This document shows positions 16,759 to 26,622 of a DNA stretch of 64,000 bases, in pieces. Numbering within the stretch: the first letter of the stretch is position 1; every line of letters starts with the position of its first letter. The notes beneath the pieces were generated by a model that was given only the letters and a program-made list of their open reading frames with translations, searched no databases and was not told the DNA's origin. Source of the DNA: Saliphagus infecundisoli (lineage in GTDB: Archaea > Halobacteriota > Halobacteria > Halobacteriales > Natrialbaceae); the NCBI RefSeq assembly GCF_020177375.1, contig NZ_JAIWHV010000016.1, positions 1 through 64,000 on the forward strand. Reading direction: 5' to 3'. The position numbers and the translations under genes were made by a program.

Positions 16759-16929
16759 ATGGCCCAAACACTCGACGTCGAGAAGTTAGAACGGGAAGTC
16801 AAGAACGTTTATCGGGATGTCGCGGAGACTCCGGACGGAGAGTTCCATTTCGAAATGGGACGAGATCTCGCCGAGCGCCTCGATTGCGTAGCGGTAGCGA
16901 GCCTCTCTAGAAGGATCGGTCGTTGCTAA
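16759..16929 (+). pseudogene. Truncated SAM-dependent methyltransferase (ArsM-like) gene
   Basis: 56 codons. The first 45 (MAQTLDVEKLEREVKNVYRD, then FHFEMGRDLAERL) match the N-terminal helix region of haloarchaeal arsenite-methyltransferase-like proteins. The frame then leaves the family (VASLSRRIGRC) and stops; the Rossmann domain is missing. It follows the OsmC gene with 10 bases between, so it was likely the second gene of an operon before being cut off. Confidence 0.6.
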
Positions 16930-17087
16930 TGAATCTTCTGTGCGTCTTCGATCAGTCGGTCCAATAGCGGCGGTGACGAATAGTCGAGGTGTTCGCCGAG
17001 TTCGTGGCCAAGCTGCCTCAATGAGGGGCTTGCCGGAGATACCCTCGATGACCCGACTCTGACTGTCCGGATCTCTTCATCTAACCA

Positions 17088-18584
17088 TCACTCACAGCCT
17101 TCTTGGTCGCCTTCAGTGGTCTCCTCGGCAAGGGTCGTTTCGTGAGCGGCGAGATTGACGCCAAGGATCGTTAGATCGTAGCCCGCCTGGACGATGAGCT
17201 GGATGTATGATCTCTTGCAGACGGGTCCCCACGAAAGGGATGTATTGAGTGCCATCCCAACCTGTACATAGGGAATCAACAGCTGGTCGAAGACGCTAAT
17301 CGATACCCTCGGAAAGATAATACCGAATCCAGCGTGGACGGGTTGGCCAAAATAGGCCCCCGAATCGGCGCTTTCGGGGTCGATCTTCAGCGTCCCGATC
17401 GCCGCTTCCGGAACGACCTCAGTCCCGTCGTAGACAAACCCGGTATCACCACCGAAGCTGAACCGCGACGTTGCGGTCGCTGAGGCGTTACTGACGACAT
17501 TGATGCGTGCCTTCAATTCGATCGATGTCGTGACCGTGATCGGAATCGCCCCGACCATGAAAATGTGCCGGAACATGAACCCGCCGGGAAGCGGAATCTC
17601 CGTTTCCTCCTCAACACCGGAGCCTGCGGCTGCGATATCGATTTCGATCTCGCCCTCTAGCTGGTTCGCCTCGACATCCATCGCCGTTAATTCGCTATCC
17701 GCATACTCCACCTGCCCGGTGGCTCGAACGGCCTTCGCAGTACCGATACCCGTAAATCGAAGGTTCGCCTCGCTACCCGAAGGAGACGTCATTTCGGCTT
17801 TGAGCCGGACTTCATCACCCATCGGTGTAAGACCGAAGACGTAATCGGTGGTCCCCTGTGTGAACTCGAGTTGCAGGACCTCTCGGTCCCCATTTTGCAC
17901 TCGTTGGAACGTCGGTCGTCCCATCACCTCCCCCGCACGGTTCGTCACAGCGACGTCCGCAAGCGCGACCGTGCTCGACGCTGGCGACACGCCGAGACTG
18001 TTCGAACTGCCCAGAACCGAGTCTTCGGCAGCAACCCGGTCAAACTGCTCGCTTGTGTAGCTCGAGGTGAATCCGAGATCAGCGTCCCAGCCGACAGTCC
18101 CGTCACTGATTGCCTCATTGAGCGACGCGAATTCAGTGTCGACCACCAGTGTCGATCCGCGTTCCTCGACAGAGTTCACTCGACGAAGTGCCAATCCAGA
18201 GATCCAGAGGACTGACCCTTCCTCGAAATCGACACCTGACGATCGTAGACGATCCGCGTCAAAGATATACTGGTGAGTCTCGAGATCATACGTCTCTAAG
18301 GCGGTTAGATCCTCACCTTCGAGAAGAACGGTTTCAGAGGTAAGATCGACATCGAAGGTCGTATCGACGTCACCGGCCGGCAGAAGAAACGGGTCTGCAT
18401 CATCGCTCACGAATGGGTCTCCCGTACCTGGACTAGGGTCCGATCCATTTCCAGTACCTCCGCGAGATGGCGCATCGCCCCCGCTAAGACACCCAGCCAT
18501 ACTGGCCGTACCAGCGGCAATCGCGTGAAGAACATGCCGTCGGTCGAACCACCCTTCATATTGTTCCGTCGTCCGTTCTTTCAT
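17088..18584 (-). CDS. Exported lipoprotein of unknown function
   Basis: 498 residues from MKERTTEQY. Signal: twin-arginine-like DRRHVLHAI, hydrophobic segment and lipobox ending SMAGC, then a Gly/Ser/Asp-rich linker. The mature part is rich in beta strands (Thr/Val/Gly alternation) with several acidic stretches and no catalytic motif I recognise. Two cysteines near the C-terminus (PVCKRS and EGCE) could form a disulfide. It probably sits outside the cell as a binding or structural lipoprotein. Similar lipoproteins are common in haloarchaea without a known role. Confidence 0.75.
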   Translation of the reverse strand: MKERTTEQYEGWFDRRHVLHAIAAGTASMAGCLSGGDAPSRGGTGNGSDPSPGTGDPFVSDDADPFLLPAGDVDTTFDVDLTSETVLLEGEDLTALETYDLETHQYIFDADRLRSSGVDFEEGSVLWISGLALRRVNSVEERGSTLVVDTEFASLNEAISDGTVGWDADLGFTSSYTSEQFDRVAAEDSVLGSSNSLGVSPASSTVALADVAVTNRAGEVMGRPTFQRVQNGDREVLQLEFTQGTTDYVFGLTPMGDEVRLKAEMTSPSGSEANLRFTGIGTAKAVRATGQVEYADSELTAMDVEANQLEGEIEIDIAAAGSGVEEETEIPLPGGFMFRHIFMVGAIPITVTTSIELKARINVVSNASATATSRFSFGGDTGFVYDGTEVVPEAAIGTLKIDPESADSGAYFGQPVHAGFGIIFPRVSISVFDQLLIPYVQVGMALNTSLSWGPVCKRSYIQLIVQAGYDLTILGVNLAAHETTLAEETTEGDQEGCE

Positions 18585-18858
18585 AATCGCTACCAGTACG
18601 ATATCGGACAATATGAATATATCTGTGGTTGTATATTGGTCTCAAATTCGACTGGTTTCTATAGATCGGGGTGTGTGAATAATTCCTGATAGCCAACTCA
18701 TCCCCATATACACGAAGAATTATGGGCTGGAAACGTGGTTTACAGAAATCGATCGACGGAGCGTACTAATATGATCCTATATATAAATTTTCTGGATTAG
18801 TAGCTGTCAAACACTGATAAATACATTGATATATATCCTCACCGAATAATGATCTGCA
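18585..18858. other. AT-rich divergent promoter region
   Basis: About 270 bases between two divergent genes for exported proteins. Clearly lower in GC than the surroundings, with TATATAAATTT at 18778-18788 and further TATA-like runs (ATATATC near 18830). Likely holds both promoters; no gene is visible. Confidence 0.5.
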
Positions 18859-20652
18859 ATGGGAACAACTGATCATCTACCGGAGAAGGGAAAGGACATT
18901 ACGAACGAAGGGTCGAAAAAGTCACCCACTCGGCTGTTTCAGAGTGGATCGACTGGAAGACGCGGATTTCTTGCTGTCGTAGGAACGGCCGCTGCTGCAG
19001 GGTTCCTCTCGACGGGAACTGCAGGGCAGTCGGCTGGAACTCTCGAGAATGATGAGGTCACGCTCATGCTCAGTATGGGAAGTGGGGTCGGGAGTTTTAC
19101 CCTACGAGCGACGGAGCTCGATGATGGCTATCTATTGTACCCATCAGCAAGTACGACGTATCTCACGGTCCAGGTGGATGGGACGAATTACACGACATCG
19201 AGTGCGGGCGAGCAAATGGACCAGTATCTCACGGACGAGCCAGCTGTCGATGGTGAGTCTGTCGCTATGGCCTGGCAGTTACCCGAGGGAGTTGTCGTCA
19301 CCCAAACGATCGAGCTCGTCGGACCGCTCGCGGAATTCACCGTTGACGTAGAAAACACGAGCGGACAGGCCCACGACGTTAACGTTCGGTATCTCTTCGA
19401 CTACCAGGTACAACAGCAAGACGGCAGCCCAATCTGGCTCCAGAACGAGGTCTTGACCACTGAACGGGAATTTGAGGACCTGACATTCGATTCCTGGAAC
19501 ACGTACAACCAGATCCCGGATCCGACGCTCACCGGTCTCGCAGAGATTGAAACGGAGCCCCAGTTGATCCAGTTCGTCTCGTGGCCGAGCGCAGTGGGGG
19601 TCGCCTATGATTACGAGATTGACCCCGATCGGCAGTTCTTCGATCCCGAATACGAGTCGGGAGACAGTGCTGGGCTGCTCTATTGGGAGCTCGGGTCTAT
19701 CGCTGCGGGTGGCACGAGAAGTGTCGTTACCCGATACGGGCTGGGTGAGCCGGGTGAGGCGGCCGAGACGTTCAACCTGCGATTCGAGGATCAGGAAAGC
19801 GAGGGCGATAGTGTCGTTGTGCAGTCTGTCTACCTTCCGCAAGCGGGATTCGTCGTTATTCACGGCGAGGATGGCGACGTACTCGGTGTCTCGGAGTATC
19901 TGACGGCTGGTCCTCACGAGGACTTGGAAATTAGCCTCGATCCGGCCCTAGAGACAGATGCAACGCTAGTTGCGATGCTCCACGAAGAAACGAATGACAA
20001 CGAGGCATTCGACTTCGTGGAGACTGATGGTGCAGAGGACGGCCCGATCACCGATGGGGAGGGCAACGCTGTTACCGATGATGCGTTGATCACGCTCCCG
20101 GGAGACGAACCCGAAGAGCCTGAGGAGGAGACCGAGGAGGAGGAGGAGGAAGAAGAGCCCGAAGCAGAAGAGGAAGAGGAACCTGAGGAGGAATCCACCG
20201 AAGAAGAGGATGAATCGTCGGATGATTACTCACGGACATACGAGGCCCACCTGTCCGGAGAGGACCACGGGATAGAGACGGATGCGGGAGGACGTGTAAC
20301 CTTCACCGTGGATAGCCACGATGAGGGAACCGACATTCACTACGAGGCGACGGTTCAGGATATCTGTAACGTCACGCAAGCACACATCCATCTCGGTGCT
20401 GCATGCGAAGATGGTCCAGTCGTCGCTTGGCTCTACCCCGAAACCGGCATGGAGCCTGCACTGATGGCAGGTTCTGTCTCTGGTACGCTCACTGAAGGGA
20501 CGATCACTGAGGACGACCTCATTGACGCGTGGGAAGGGGCTACCATCGAGGATGTTGAGACAGCTTTCGCAGAAGGTGAGGTATACGTCAACGTCCACAC
20601 CGAAGATCATCCAAGCGGTGAGATCCGCGGCCAGATCCAGTCCACTTCGTAA
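18859..20652 (+). CDS. Exported protein with DUF7282-like and CHRD domains
   Basis: 597 residues. The signal has GRRGFLAVVGTAAAAGF after an unusually long 30-residue N-region. The first 300 residues are beta-rich and unrecognised. Residues about 315-415 resemble DUF7282 (VVQSVYLPQAGFVVIH, then SEYLTAGPHEDLEISL). A linker of nearly pure Glu (about residues 415-455) follows, then a CHRD domain (SRTYEAHLSGEDHG, THAHIH-like QAHIHLG, GEVYVNVHTEDHPSGEIRGQ) to the C-terminus. CHRD domains occur in cell-surface proteins of all domains of life. The acidic linker probably acts as a spacer in high salt. Confidence 0.82.
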   Translation: MGTTDHLPEKGKDITNEGSKKSPTRLFQSGSTGRRGFLAVVGTAAAAGFLSTGTAGQSAGTLENDEVTLMLSMGSGVGSFTLRATELDDGYLLYPSASTTYLTVQVDGTNYTTSSAGEQMDQYLTDEPAVDGESVAMAWQLPEGVVVTQTIELVGPLAEFTVDVENTSGQAHDVNVRYLFDYQVQQQDGSPIWLQNEVLTTEREFEDLTFDSWNTYNQIPDPTLTGLAEIETEPQLIQFVSWPSAVGVAYDYEIDPDRQFFDPEYESGDSAGLLYWELGSIAAGGTRSVVTRYGLGEPGEAAETFNLRFEDQESEGDSVVVQSVYLPQAGFVVIHGEDGDVLGVSEYLTAGPHEDLEISLDPALETDATLVAMLHEETNDNEAFDFVETDGAEDGPITDGEGNAVTDDALITLPGDEPEEPEEETEEEEEEEEPEAEEEEEPEEESTEEEDESSDDYSRTYEAHLSGEDHGIETDAGGRVTFTVDSHDEGTDIHYEATVQDICNVTQAHIHLGAACEDGPVVAWLYPETGMEPALMAGSVSGTLTEGTITEDDLIDAWEGATIEDVETAFAEGEVYVNVHTEDHPSGEIRGQIQSTS

Positions 20653-21217
20653 CTAGAGGCGTGTCCCGACACGGACTCTCTGGCGGGCGGTTTCCCCCAC
20701 CGTACCGCCCGCTCATGCTGTTACTAGCCTTGATAGTATCGATCAGGACGTCGTCTACAACGCGTTGCATGATCTCGAGCGGTACCGACAATTTCTGGTG
20801 GAGGTTCGTGACCACCTCGAATCGATCGGCGCGCTTAGCGAGGAACTCTAATCGCTGACTCTGTAAACCGTGATCGATAGTGCCGGATTCGAGTAGTAAC
20901 AATCATTTCCTTCCGCATGAAATCGGACACTGGAGACGGTGTAGCCCTTTCGGCTCGTTTCGCTCGCTTAGGAACGAGGCTTAGCACCCCTGATTACGGC
21001 CACTCAGGTCAGAATATGTGTTCCTGAGAGATCTCATCCACACACTGATGTCCGATAGTACACATGCTAACAACAACGGTTATTACCAATAAAAGTGTTC
21101 ACCCTATACAGAATGGTCCCAGCTACGTACGGCGAGCTCGCCAGGGCGAATCCGAAGCGACTCATGTGGTGCCCGAGTTCGCGATAACGAGTAGAAAAGA
21201 GGGCAACCCACTAGTTC
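20653..21217. other. Long intergenic region with one gene remnant
   Basis: About 565 bases. Apart from the remnant at 20723-20851 I see a GC-rich patch with TTTCGGCTCGTTTCGCTCGC near 20947 and an AT-richer stretch near 21075 (AACGGTTATTACCAATAAAAG) that may be a promoter for the gene at 21218, though it is far upstream. No other gene is convincing. Confidence 0.4.
20723..20851 (+). pseudogene. C-terminal remnant of an unidentified helical protein
   Basis: An open stretch of 42 codons reading TSLDSIDQDVVYNALHDLER and ending DHLESIGALSEEL, with amphipathic helix character and haloarchaeal codon use. There is no start codon of its own and no similarity upstream, so it looks like the tail of a deleted gene. 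I do not recognise the family. Confidence 0.4.
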
Positions 21218-22018
21218 ATGTCTTCAAGAGATTCTGATCAGGATATAGACGGAGTCATACCTCACGCTCGCGAGCTTTGTCAAGAAGAGCTTACACTGAC
21301 ACACAATGAGAAACAGGCCTTTGAGGAGTTCGCCACTCGAGTCCAAGAGCTCTCCACGACGTCTACCCGTTCGACTGCCCCAGCGCAAGCGACTACTGGA
21401 CCCAGTACCTCCACACTTGACCCGGTACAGATAGCCGACGGGACGAGCGATGTCCGAGAGGCATATCGTAAGACGGTGATGTCCGTGTCACATTACGAAG
21501 AGATGTATGGTGAAGCACTTGCCGAAAACGTGAGTAAGGAACTCAATCCTGAGATTGCGGCCGTTCTTGAAAACGATACTCCTCTCACGCAAGAACTGTG
21601 TCAGTATGCGAGCGCCCTGGCGCACGAAGCACAGACTCAACGGGAACAATTCAAAGAGACCATTATCAACGAAACGCAATCACTCGAAATCGCAGAAGAA
21701 GAACTCCACGCGATCGAATCAGCGCTCGAAGAGATGAACGTGCGGATATTATCTGAACAGTCCTACATCGAATTGGAGAGAGTATGGGAGCAACTGGATG
21801 AACTCCAGGACCGAACGGAAGCAATTTCGAAGGAGCGTCAAGAAAGGGTTCATGCGATCGTCGTTGACATGCGCTCCAATGGTCCAATCACGTTGCAAAC
21901 CTACCTCTATCAGCCGTTGTCAACTTCCTTTCCTGTTCTAGCTGAGTGTACAGACACGCTCAGGAAGATACTGATGGCCAAATCGTCCGTTATCGACTCA
22001 CTTACGCGGCGAGTATAA
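21218..22018 (+). CDS. DUF7260-like coiled-coil protein
   Basis: 266 residues, soluble, mostly helical. A Ser/Thr-rich linker near residues 50-70 separates a short N-terminal helix from a core with VREAYRKTVMSVSHYEEMYG and a long coiled coil near residues 145-205 (rich in Glu, Gln and Arg). It matches what I recall as haloarchaeal DUF7260, of unknown function. There is no signal peptide and no membrane helix. Stands alone between intergenic DNA and the convergent symporter. Confidence 0.7.
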   Translation: MSSRDSDQDIDGVIPHARELCQEELTLTHNEKQAFEEFATRVQELSTTSTRSTAPAQATTGPSTSTLDPVQIADGTSDVREAYRKTVMSVSHYEEMYGEALAENVSKELNPEIAAVLENDTPLTQELCQYASALAHEAQTQREQFKETIINETQSLEIAEEELHAIESALEEMNVRILSEQSYIELERVWEQLDELQDRTEAISKERQERVHAIVVDMRSNGPITLQTYLYQPLSTSFPVLAECTDTLRKILMAKSSVIDSLTRRV

Positions 22019-22201
22019 GAGCCCGTCCAAAAAGGGGTTTTCAAAATCAGATGTTAGAAACCCATACAATACCGCTCATCGTTGCTTCTTGGGTTCGTTC
22101 GCTCAGTCACCAACACGAAAATTGGTAGGGCCAAAAAATTTGAGTTGATTCCTCGGCCTTTAGATCGCCTATGGCATTAATTGAGTAAATTTATTGATAA
22201 G

Positions 22202-23527
22202 CTATTCCATAGCCATGGTGCTCCCATCACCTTGGGATCCATCAGCATTACCCCAAGTGCCTTCTGTGAAATCAATCGCATCGGTCCACTTACCAACGAC
22301 GGACGACACTGCGAGATCGCCAGTAACATTGTTCATTGTTGCGATGCGGCCCAGAATCGGATCCACACCAGCGACAAAGCCAACAATCTCGAGAGGAAGC
22401 CCTAACGCGTTCAATATCACTGTCAACATGATTAAGCCCGCTCCAGGGACACCCGCGGTGCCGATGCTGATCAGAATGACAGTAAACAGAATAATAACCT
22501 GATCACCGATCCCGAGCGAGACGCCGACGAGATTTGCAGCGAACACTGCGGTCACTGCTTGCCGAATCGCCGCACCGTCCATATTGATCGTCGCCCCAAG
22601 TGGCAGACCGAAGCCATAGACCGACTCATCGATTCGCAGGTTTTCTTCTGCATCAGCGATCGTCACGGGAAGCGTCCCACTCGATGAGCGGATCGTAAAG
22701 GCCGTCAACATGGCGTCTTTCGCGCCATCAAGAAAAGCAAGCGGCGATTGACCCAGAATTCCGACTATCATGAGACCGAGATACGTAACGGTCATATGGA
22801 TACTGATTCCGACAGCGATCACACCAACAAGCGCACCGAGCTGCACGATCGTGCCGAGTCCTTCGGTCCCAATCGAGGTAGCCATCAGCGCGAACACGCC
22901 GATGACGCCGTACTCTAGAACACCCCAGACGATCTTGAACAGCGCCTGCGTGCCAGCATCGATAAATGCAAAGAAGCCGTCGATAGGCTCCTCTACGGAC
23001 CGATCAGTGGCTGTCTCGCGGACCATCGTCAACGCCAACCCGAACACGATAACAACGAATATCGTCCCGAGAATATCACCCTCAACCATTGCCGCCAATG
23101 GGTTCTCGGGAACGATTCCTAACACGACTTCCGTAACTCCCGGTGGTTCGGCTTCCTGTGCTTCGCCACCGGTGAACTCCACTGCCCGGCCAGGATTAAA
23201 CAGATTCGCGACGGCTAGTCCGATGCCGGCTGCGATTGACGTGGTGACGATATAGAGCCCCACTGTCAGCCCTCCGACCTTCCCCAAGCGTGACGGAGTG
23301 AGCTTTCGCATTCCACCGAGCAGAGTGAAGACAATGATCGGGATGATGAGCATTTCGAGTAGTCGCAAGAAGAGATCCCCAAGCGGACTCAAGACACTCG
23401 CTTGTTCACCGGCGACTGCACCAAGTGCAGTCCCGAGTACGAACGCTGCAGTGATACGATAGATGATCGGGATAGAGCGATAGGCGCTCCATCCACGACC
23501 GAAAATCGACGCTTGAGTTGTGCTCAT
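22202..23527 (-). CDS. Dicarboxylate/amino acid:cation symporter (DAACS family)
   Basis: 441 residues with about eight membrane helices and two re-entrant hairpins. Takes up glutamate, aspartate or C4-dicarboxylates with sodium or protons. The family motifs are clear: a Ser-rich hairpin (FTIRSSSGTLPVTIADAEEN), GATINMDGAA and the second hairpin around GTAGVPGAGLIMLTVILNALG. The LPLEIVGFVAGVDPILGRIAT segment precedes the TMNNVTGD substrate-binding motif, with its Asp and Asn kept. Complete at normal length. No neighbouring gene points to the substrate. Confidence 0.95.
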   Translation of the reverse strand: MSTTQASIFGRGWSAYRSIPIIYRITAAFVLGTALGAVAGEQASVLSPLGDLFLRLLEMLIIPIIVFTLLGGMRKLTPSRLGKVGGLTVGLYIVTTSIAAGIGLAVANLFNPGRAVEFTGGEAQEAEPPGVTEVVLGIVPENPLAAMVEGDILGTIFVVIVFGLALTMVRETATDRSVEEPIDGFFAFIDAGTQALFKIVWGVLEYGVIGVFALMATSIGTEGLGTIVQLGALVGVIAVGISIHMTVTYLGLMIVGILGQSPLAFLDGAKDAMLTAFTIRSSSGTLPVTIADAEENLRIDESVYGFGLPLGATINMDGAAIRQAVTAVFAANLVGVSLGIGDQVIILFTVILISIGTAGVPGAGLIMLTVILNALGLPLEIVGFVAGVDPILGRIATMNNVTGDLAVSSVVGKWTDAIDFTEGTWGNADGSQGDGSTMAME

Positions 23528-23822
23528 CGTGTGAATTTGCGACGGCGGCTATCAATCGGTGTCGTTGCCGGTGAAATCTCCCGATACCTATGAGCCTGGA
23601 TCATCAGAGGTCGCTAGTGCCCCCAATCTGTTGTGCGTTCGATAAAATAGAACGTTCTATATTCCCACCATTCCTAATATAAATATGTGTAGGTCTGTTT
23701 CTTTCTCTGACTATCACCGCCCTATTTACGTCAGACAATGGTCAATGAACCGTGAAGAGATACTAGCTGGTAATCACCACGCGCCTCACTTGAGCTCGCG
23801 CCACCCACGAGGAATCCATCCC

Positions 23823-23987
23823 ATGGCCACAAACGAAACCCACGCACTCGGCTCCTGTCCGCGGTGTAGCACGGAGATCAAACCCCTGCACGTGCTCATT
23901 GAGTACGAGAGTACACCAGGAGAACAAAACATGTTCGCCGAGTGCCCGGCGTGCCAGGAAGTCGTAACCCCCACACCAACGCCATGA
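23823..23987 (+). CDS. Small zinc-ribbon protein (DUF7837-like)
   Basis: 54 residues from ATG 23823. CPRC near residue 12 and CPAC near residue 41 form one zinc knuckle pair around LHVLIEYES. It matches a family of single-domain haloarchaeal zinc proteins of unknown role. The stop overlaps the next start by four bases (ATGA), so the two miniproteins are translated together. Confidence 0.65.
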   Translation: MATNETHALGSCPRCSTEIKPLHVLIEYESTPGEQNMFAECPACQEVVTPTPTP

Positions 23988-24148
23988 TACGACTCGCCAC
24001 CCGGGTGAAACGTGCTGTGCGCCCCGACGACGCTGTCGAAACCATTCGCGAGTGTCGCCATTGTGGGACGAGTGTTGACTCAAGCTCGTCCGCGTGCCCA
24101 ACCTGTAATACGGCTGAAATCGCTACATATACGATTCAGGAGCCATAG
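23984..24148 (+). CDS. Small zinc-ribbon protein
   Basis: 54 residues; starts inside the stop of the preceding gene. A basic N-terminus (IRLATRVKRAVRPDD) is followed by CRHC and CPTC knuckles, a typical rubredoxin-like zinc ribbon. Short proteins of this kind may regulate transcription or bind RNA, but nothing shows which. Confidence 0.65.
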   Translation: MIRLATRVKRAVRPDDAVETIRECRHCGTSVDSSSSACPTCNTAEIATYTIQEP

Positions 24149-24331
24149 TGAAGGATGAACAATAATTTTGTCAGGACTTCAGAGGGTTGAGAGATATACG
24201 AAATCGATTGCCGCTCTCAGTCTCGTTTCAATGTGAAAGTGGGTGTAACTTTCTGAATACCAATCTCTATACGCTATTTAACTCATGTATTCCCTGTCGG
24301 TACACAAATCATGCCAATTTCAGCCATTATC
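24149..24331. other. Intergenic, nothing recognised
   Basis: Spacer between convergent genes, relatively AT-rich, without gene or clear hairpin. Confidence 0.4.
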
Positions 24332-24934
24332 TCACCTTGATGCTCTTTCATTGATCCTCAGTTTAGTTTGATTCGAAGCGAGAAAGTGGGTAACGGAACT
24401 GAGTACAAGCGCACTAACGACCAGTCCTGAAACGAGATGTATCGTTGCGATTGACAAGACGGGGATACTGAGATACGCACCTGCCATCCACACCATCCCA
24501 CCACTACTCACAAGCGCATACCATTGCGACCATCGATCCGGTCGCTTCTGTACTATTGTGAGATACTCTTGCAGAGAATCTGCGTTCTCCGAGAGAGTGA
24601 TCAGACCGCGGTCTTTGTTGTAGTCAATGACTCCCGCGTCATCCATTTTCGGGAGGTGCGTCTGGTAGAGAGCGACGTAGACGCGTTTTCGCTGGTCGGA
24701 TTTTAATTCACGTACCTCGATGTCATTCTCCCAGGCGGCGATTTCTTCAGCAAGCTCACTCAACGTTATCGTCTCATCAGCCTCCTGGAGATATGCAAGC
24801 ACCTGGCGTCGACGACGGTTTTTCAGCAGATCAAAAATCACGTCCTTCGAGAGCTGATCTTGTGAGGGTGCGTCTACAGTGTCTCTAATCTCTTCAGGGA
24901 GTTCGTCTGTAGAATCGAAATCGAGTACGGGCAT
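24332..24934 (-). CDS. DUF7344 winged-helix protein with C-terminal membrane helices
   Basis: 200 residues. A winged helix (DVIFDLLKNRRRRQVLAYLQ, LSELAEEIAAWEN, then KRVYVALYQTHLPKMDDAGV and IDYNKDRGLITL) matches the haloarchaeal DUF7344 domain. Two hydrophobic helices follow near residues 140-185 (GGMVWMAGAYLSIPVLSIAT; HLVSGLVVSALVLSSV). A membrane-bound DNA-binding protein of this kind could sense a membrane or redox signal. No neighbour suggests a target. Confidence 0.8.
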   Translation of the reverse strand: MPVLDFDSTDELPEEIRDTVDAPSQDQLSKDVIFDLLKNRRRRQVLAYLQEADETITLSELAEEIAAWENDIEVRELKSDQRKRVYVALYQTHLPKMDDAGVIDYNKDRGLITLSENADSLQEYLTIVQKRPDRWSQWYALVSSGGMVWMAGAYLSIPVLSIATIHLVSGLVVSALVLSSVTHFLASNQTKLRINERASR

Positions 24935-25187
24935 TAGGTATCCTCCTCAGTTATCGAAACATCGCTCATTCCGCCCGATCTGCAGGCGGCCTGATCAGAA
25001 AGCTCCCCTGGGAGCCACATACCAGTGGTAGCAGTCGCCTTTTGCGTTATCGAGTGGTGATGAGTGGTGGGCACAGGAACCGTTCTATGGTGGCGTCTGT
25101 AGAAGGTATAAGCAATAAGGGGCGTTTGCAGATCCTGCGACTCTGGTTTGATATCTAAGAGTCATGCAACGACGAAATTCATTGCCA
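24935..25187. other. Intergenic, nothing recognised
   Basis: About 250 bases between two minus-strand genes; I see neither gene nor repeat. Promoter elements for the DUF7344 gene should lie at its left end. Confidence 0.4.
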
Positions 25188-25652
25188 CTACTCGTCGCGG
25201 ATCTCGAGATCGAACTGCTCGTTTTCGGTGACGGCGTTAAGGACGACGCTGGTGTTGGATTCGTTGATATCGGAATCGGCCAGTAAGGCCTTGATCTGGT
25301 CGTTCATCTCGTCGGTGTCCCGAAACCGCCCGATCGCGATCACGTCGTAGTCGCCGGTCACCTCGTAGACGTTCGTCATCTGCTCGAACTCACGCAGTCG
25401 GTCGGTAATATCGGAAAGGGCACTACCTTCAACTTTGAGCTGAATGACTGCGGTGACGTCGAAGCCGAGCGCGTCGTAATTGATCTGTGGAGTGAATCCC
25501 TGGATAACGCCCTCTTCTTCGAGGTCCGAGAGATGGTTCGAGACGGTCGTCACCGAGACGTCCAAGTCCTCGGCGAGACTCCGGAGGCTTGCCCGACCGT
25601 CACCTAACAAAGCGTTCACGAGTTCTGCGTCGAGGTTTTCGTACGTCATCAA
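25188..25652 (-). CDS. Lrp/AsnC family transcription regulator
   Basis: 154 residues. The N-terminal helix-turn-helix ([19 protein letters not shown], then [20 protein letters not shown]) is followed by the RAM ligand domain ([30 protein letters not shown]). The canonical Gly-Asp-Tyr-Asp turn is present. Such proteins form octamers and respond to amino acids. A TATA-like ATTATAG (minus strand, 25671-25678) about 25 bases upstream fits a leaderless start. The nearby dicarboxylate symporter may be a target, but this is a guess. Confidence 0.92.
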   Translation of the reverse strand: MMTYENLDAELVNALLGDGRASLRSLAEDLDVSVTTVSNHLSDLEEEGVIQGFTPQINYDALGFDVTAVIQLKVEGSALSDITDRLREFEQMTNVYEVTGDYDVIAIGRFRDTDEMNDQIKALLADSDINESNTSVVLNAVTENEQFDLEIRDE

Positions 25653-26085
25653 CTACGGCTATAATACCACCCCACTATAATCTGACGAACGGTCATCGGA
25701 AAGAGACCCAAGTGAATAATCACAGAGTATTGGGAGATTATGATATTGCCGTGTATAGAATCGGACCTCTGGCACAGCAAAAAGACTCGCTAGTAACCAC
25801 GGACGTGTCCATCAGGAAATCATAGACCGGAATCCGACCTTCCGAAACAACCGAACGGAGAGGCCCAGTGAGCAGGCTCGTCGACCGGGGAACGTTGGAA
25901 TAATCACTAACCATCGTACGATAAATCGTATACTCGTACTGGAAAGTGACACGACGTTTGCTTTCAATTAGATGGAGGGAGCTGTATCAGATGATGAATG
26001 ACCAAAACCCATCTGTATCTGTATATCAGTACTGGGATATCTTCGGATCGGACGGACTAATACGGCTGCAACTGGTCCATACGAT
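25653..26085. other. Divergent intergenic region
   Basis: About 430 bases between the Lrp-type gene and an EamA-like gene. Contains the CTATAAT promoter of the regulator at its left end and, near 26055, CTAATACGG about 27 bases before the EamA-like start. No gene or long repeat seen. Confidence 0.45.
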
Positions 26086-26508
26086 ATGAACAGCGAGTAC
26101 CTCTCGTGGGCGTTTCTCGGTCTCTTGGCGTACACGTTCGTCGCACCGCTGATGAAGGTAGCGACGAGCGACATTCCGAGCAACGTTGCCGTCTTCATTT
26201 CGAACCTGATACTCGTTGGGGCGGCCGCTGTGGTCGTGCTCTTCACGAACGAATCAGTCACACCGTATCTCACCCATCCGAAGGCCCTCTACGCCTATGC
26301 GGCCGGTCTCGCGCTTGCGGTCGGCATTATCGCCTACTACCGTGCGCTCGCGATGGGCCCCGTGAGCGTTGTCACACCGATTTTCGGGATGTTCCTCGTC
26401 ACGAGCTCACTCATCGGGATTGTCGTCCTTGGCGAATCGCTCACCATCAGAAAAGCTGCCGGCATCGGGTGCGCCATCCTCGCCGTCTATCTTACAGCCG
26501 TCGAATAG
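26086..26508 (+). CDS. EamA-like small membrane protein (half-size DMT transporter)
   Basis: 140 residues, about five membrane helices: one EamA domain instead of the two of normal drug/metabolite exporters. The segment IIAYYRALAMGPVSVVTPI is the family hallmark, and GESLTIRKAAGIGCAILAVY ends the domain. Single-domain members act as homodimers. The size is normal for that subclass, so I see no truncation. Confidence 0.85.
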   Translation: MNSEYLSWAFLGLLAYTFVAPLMKVATSDIPSNVAVFISNLILVGAAAVVVLFTNESVTPYLTHPKALYAYAAGLALAVGIIAYYRALAMGPVSVVTPIFGMFLVTSSLIGIVVLGESLTIRKAAGIGCAILAVYLTAVE

Positions 26509-26622
26509 TGTAACCAATGATTAGCAGTACGTCGGCAGTTGAGCCAAGATAGTAGGGTGAAGGAATTGGAGTGCTACCGATGAACCGACCGATCCACGTG
26601 ACGTAGGAGGGTCCGAAATCGA

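Noticed and set aside
19914-20198. 94-codon Ser-rich minus-strand frame
   Set aside because: It is the antisense of the poly-Glu spacer.
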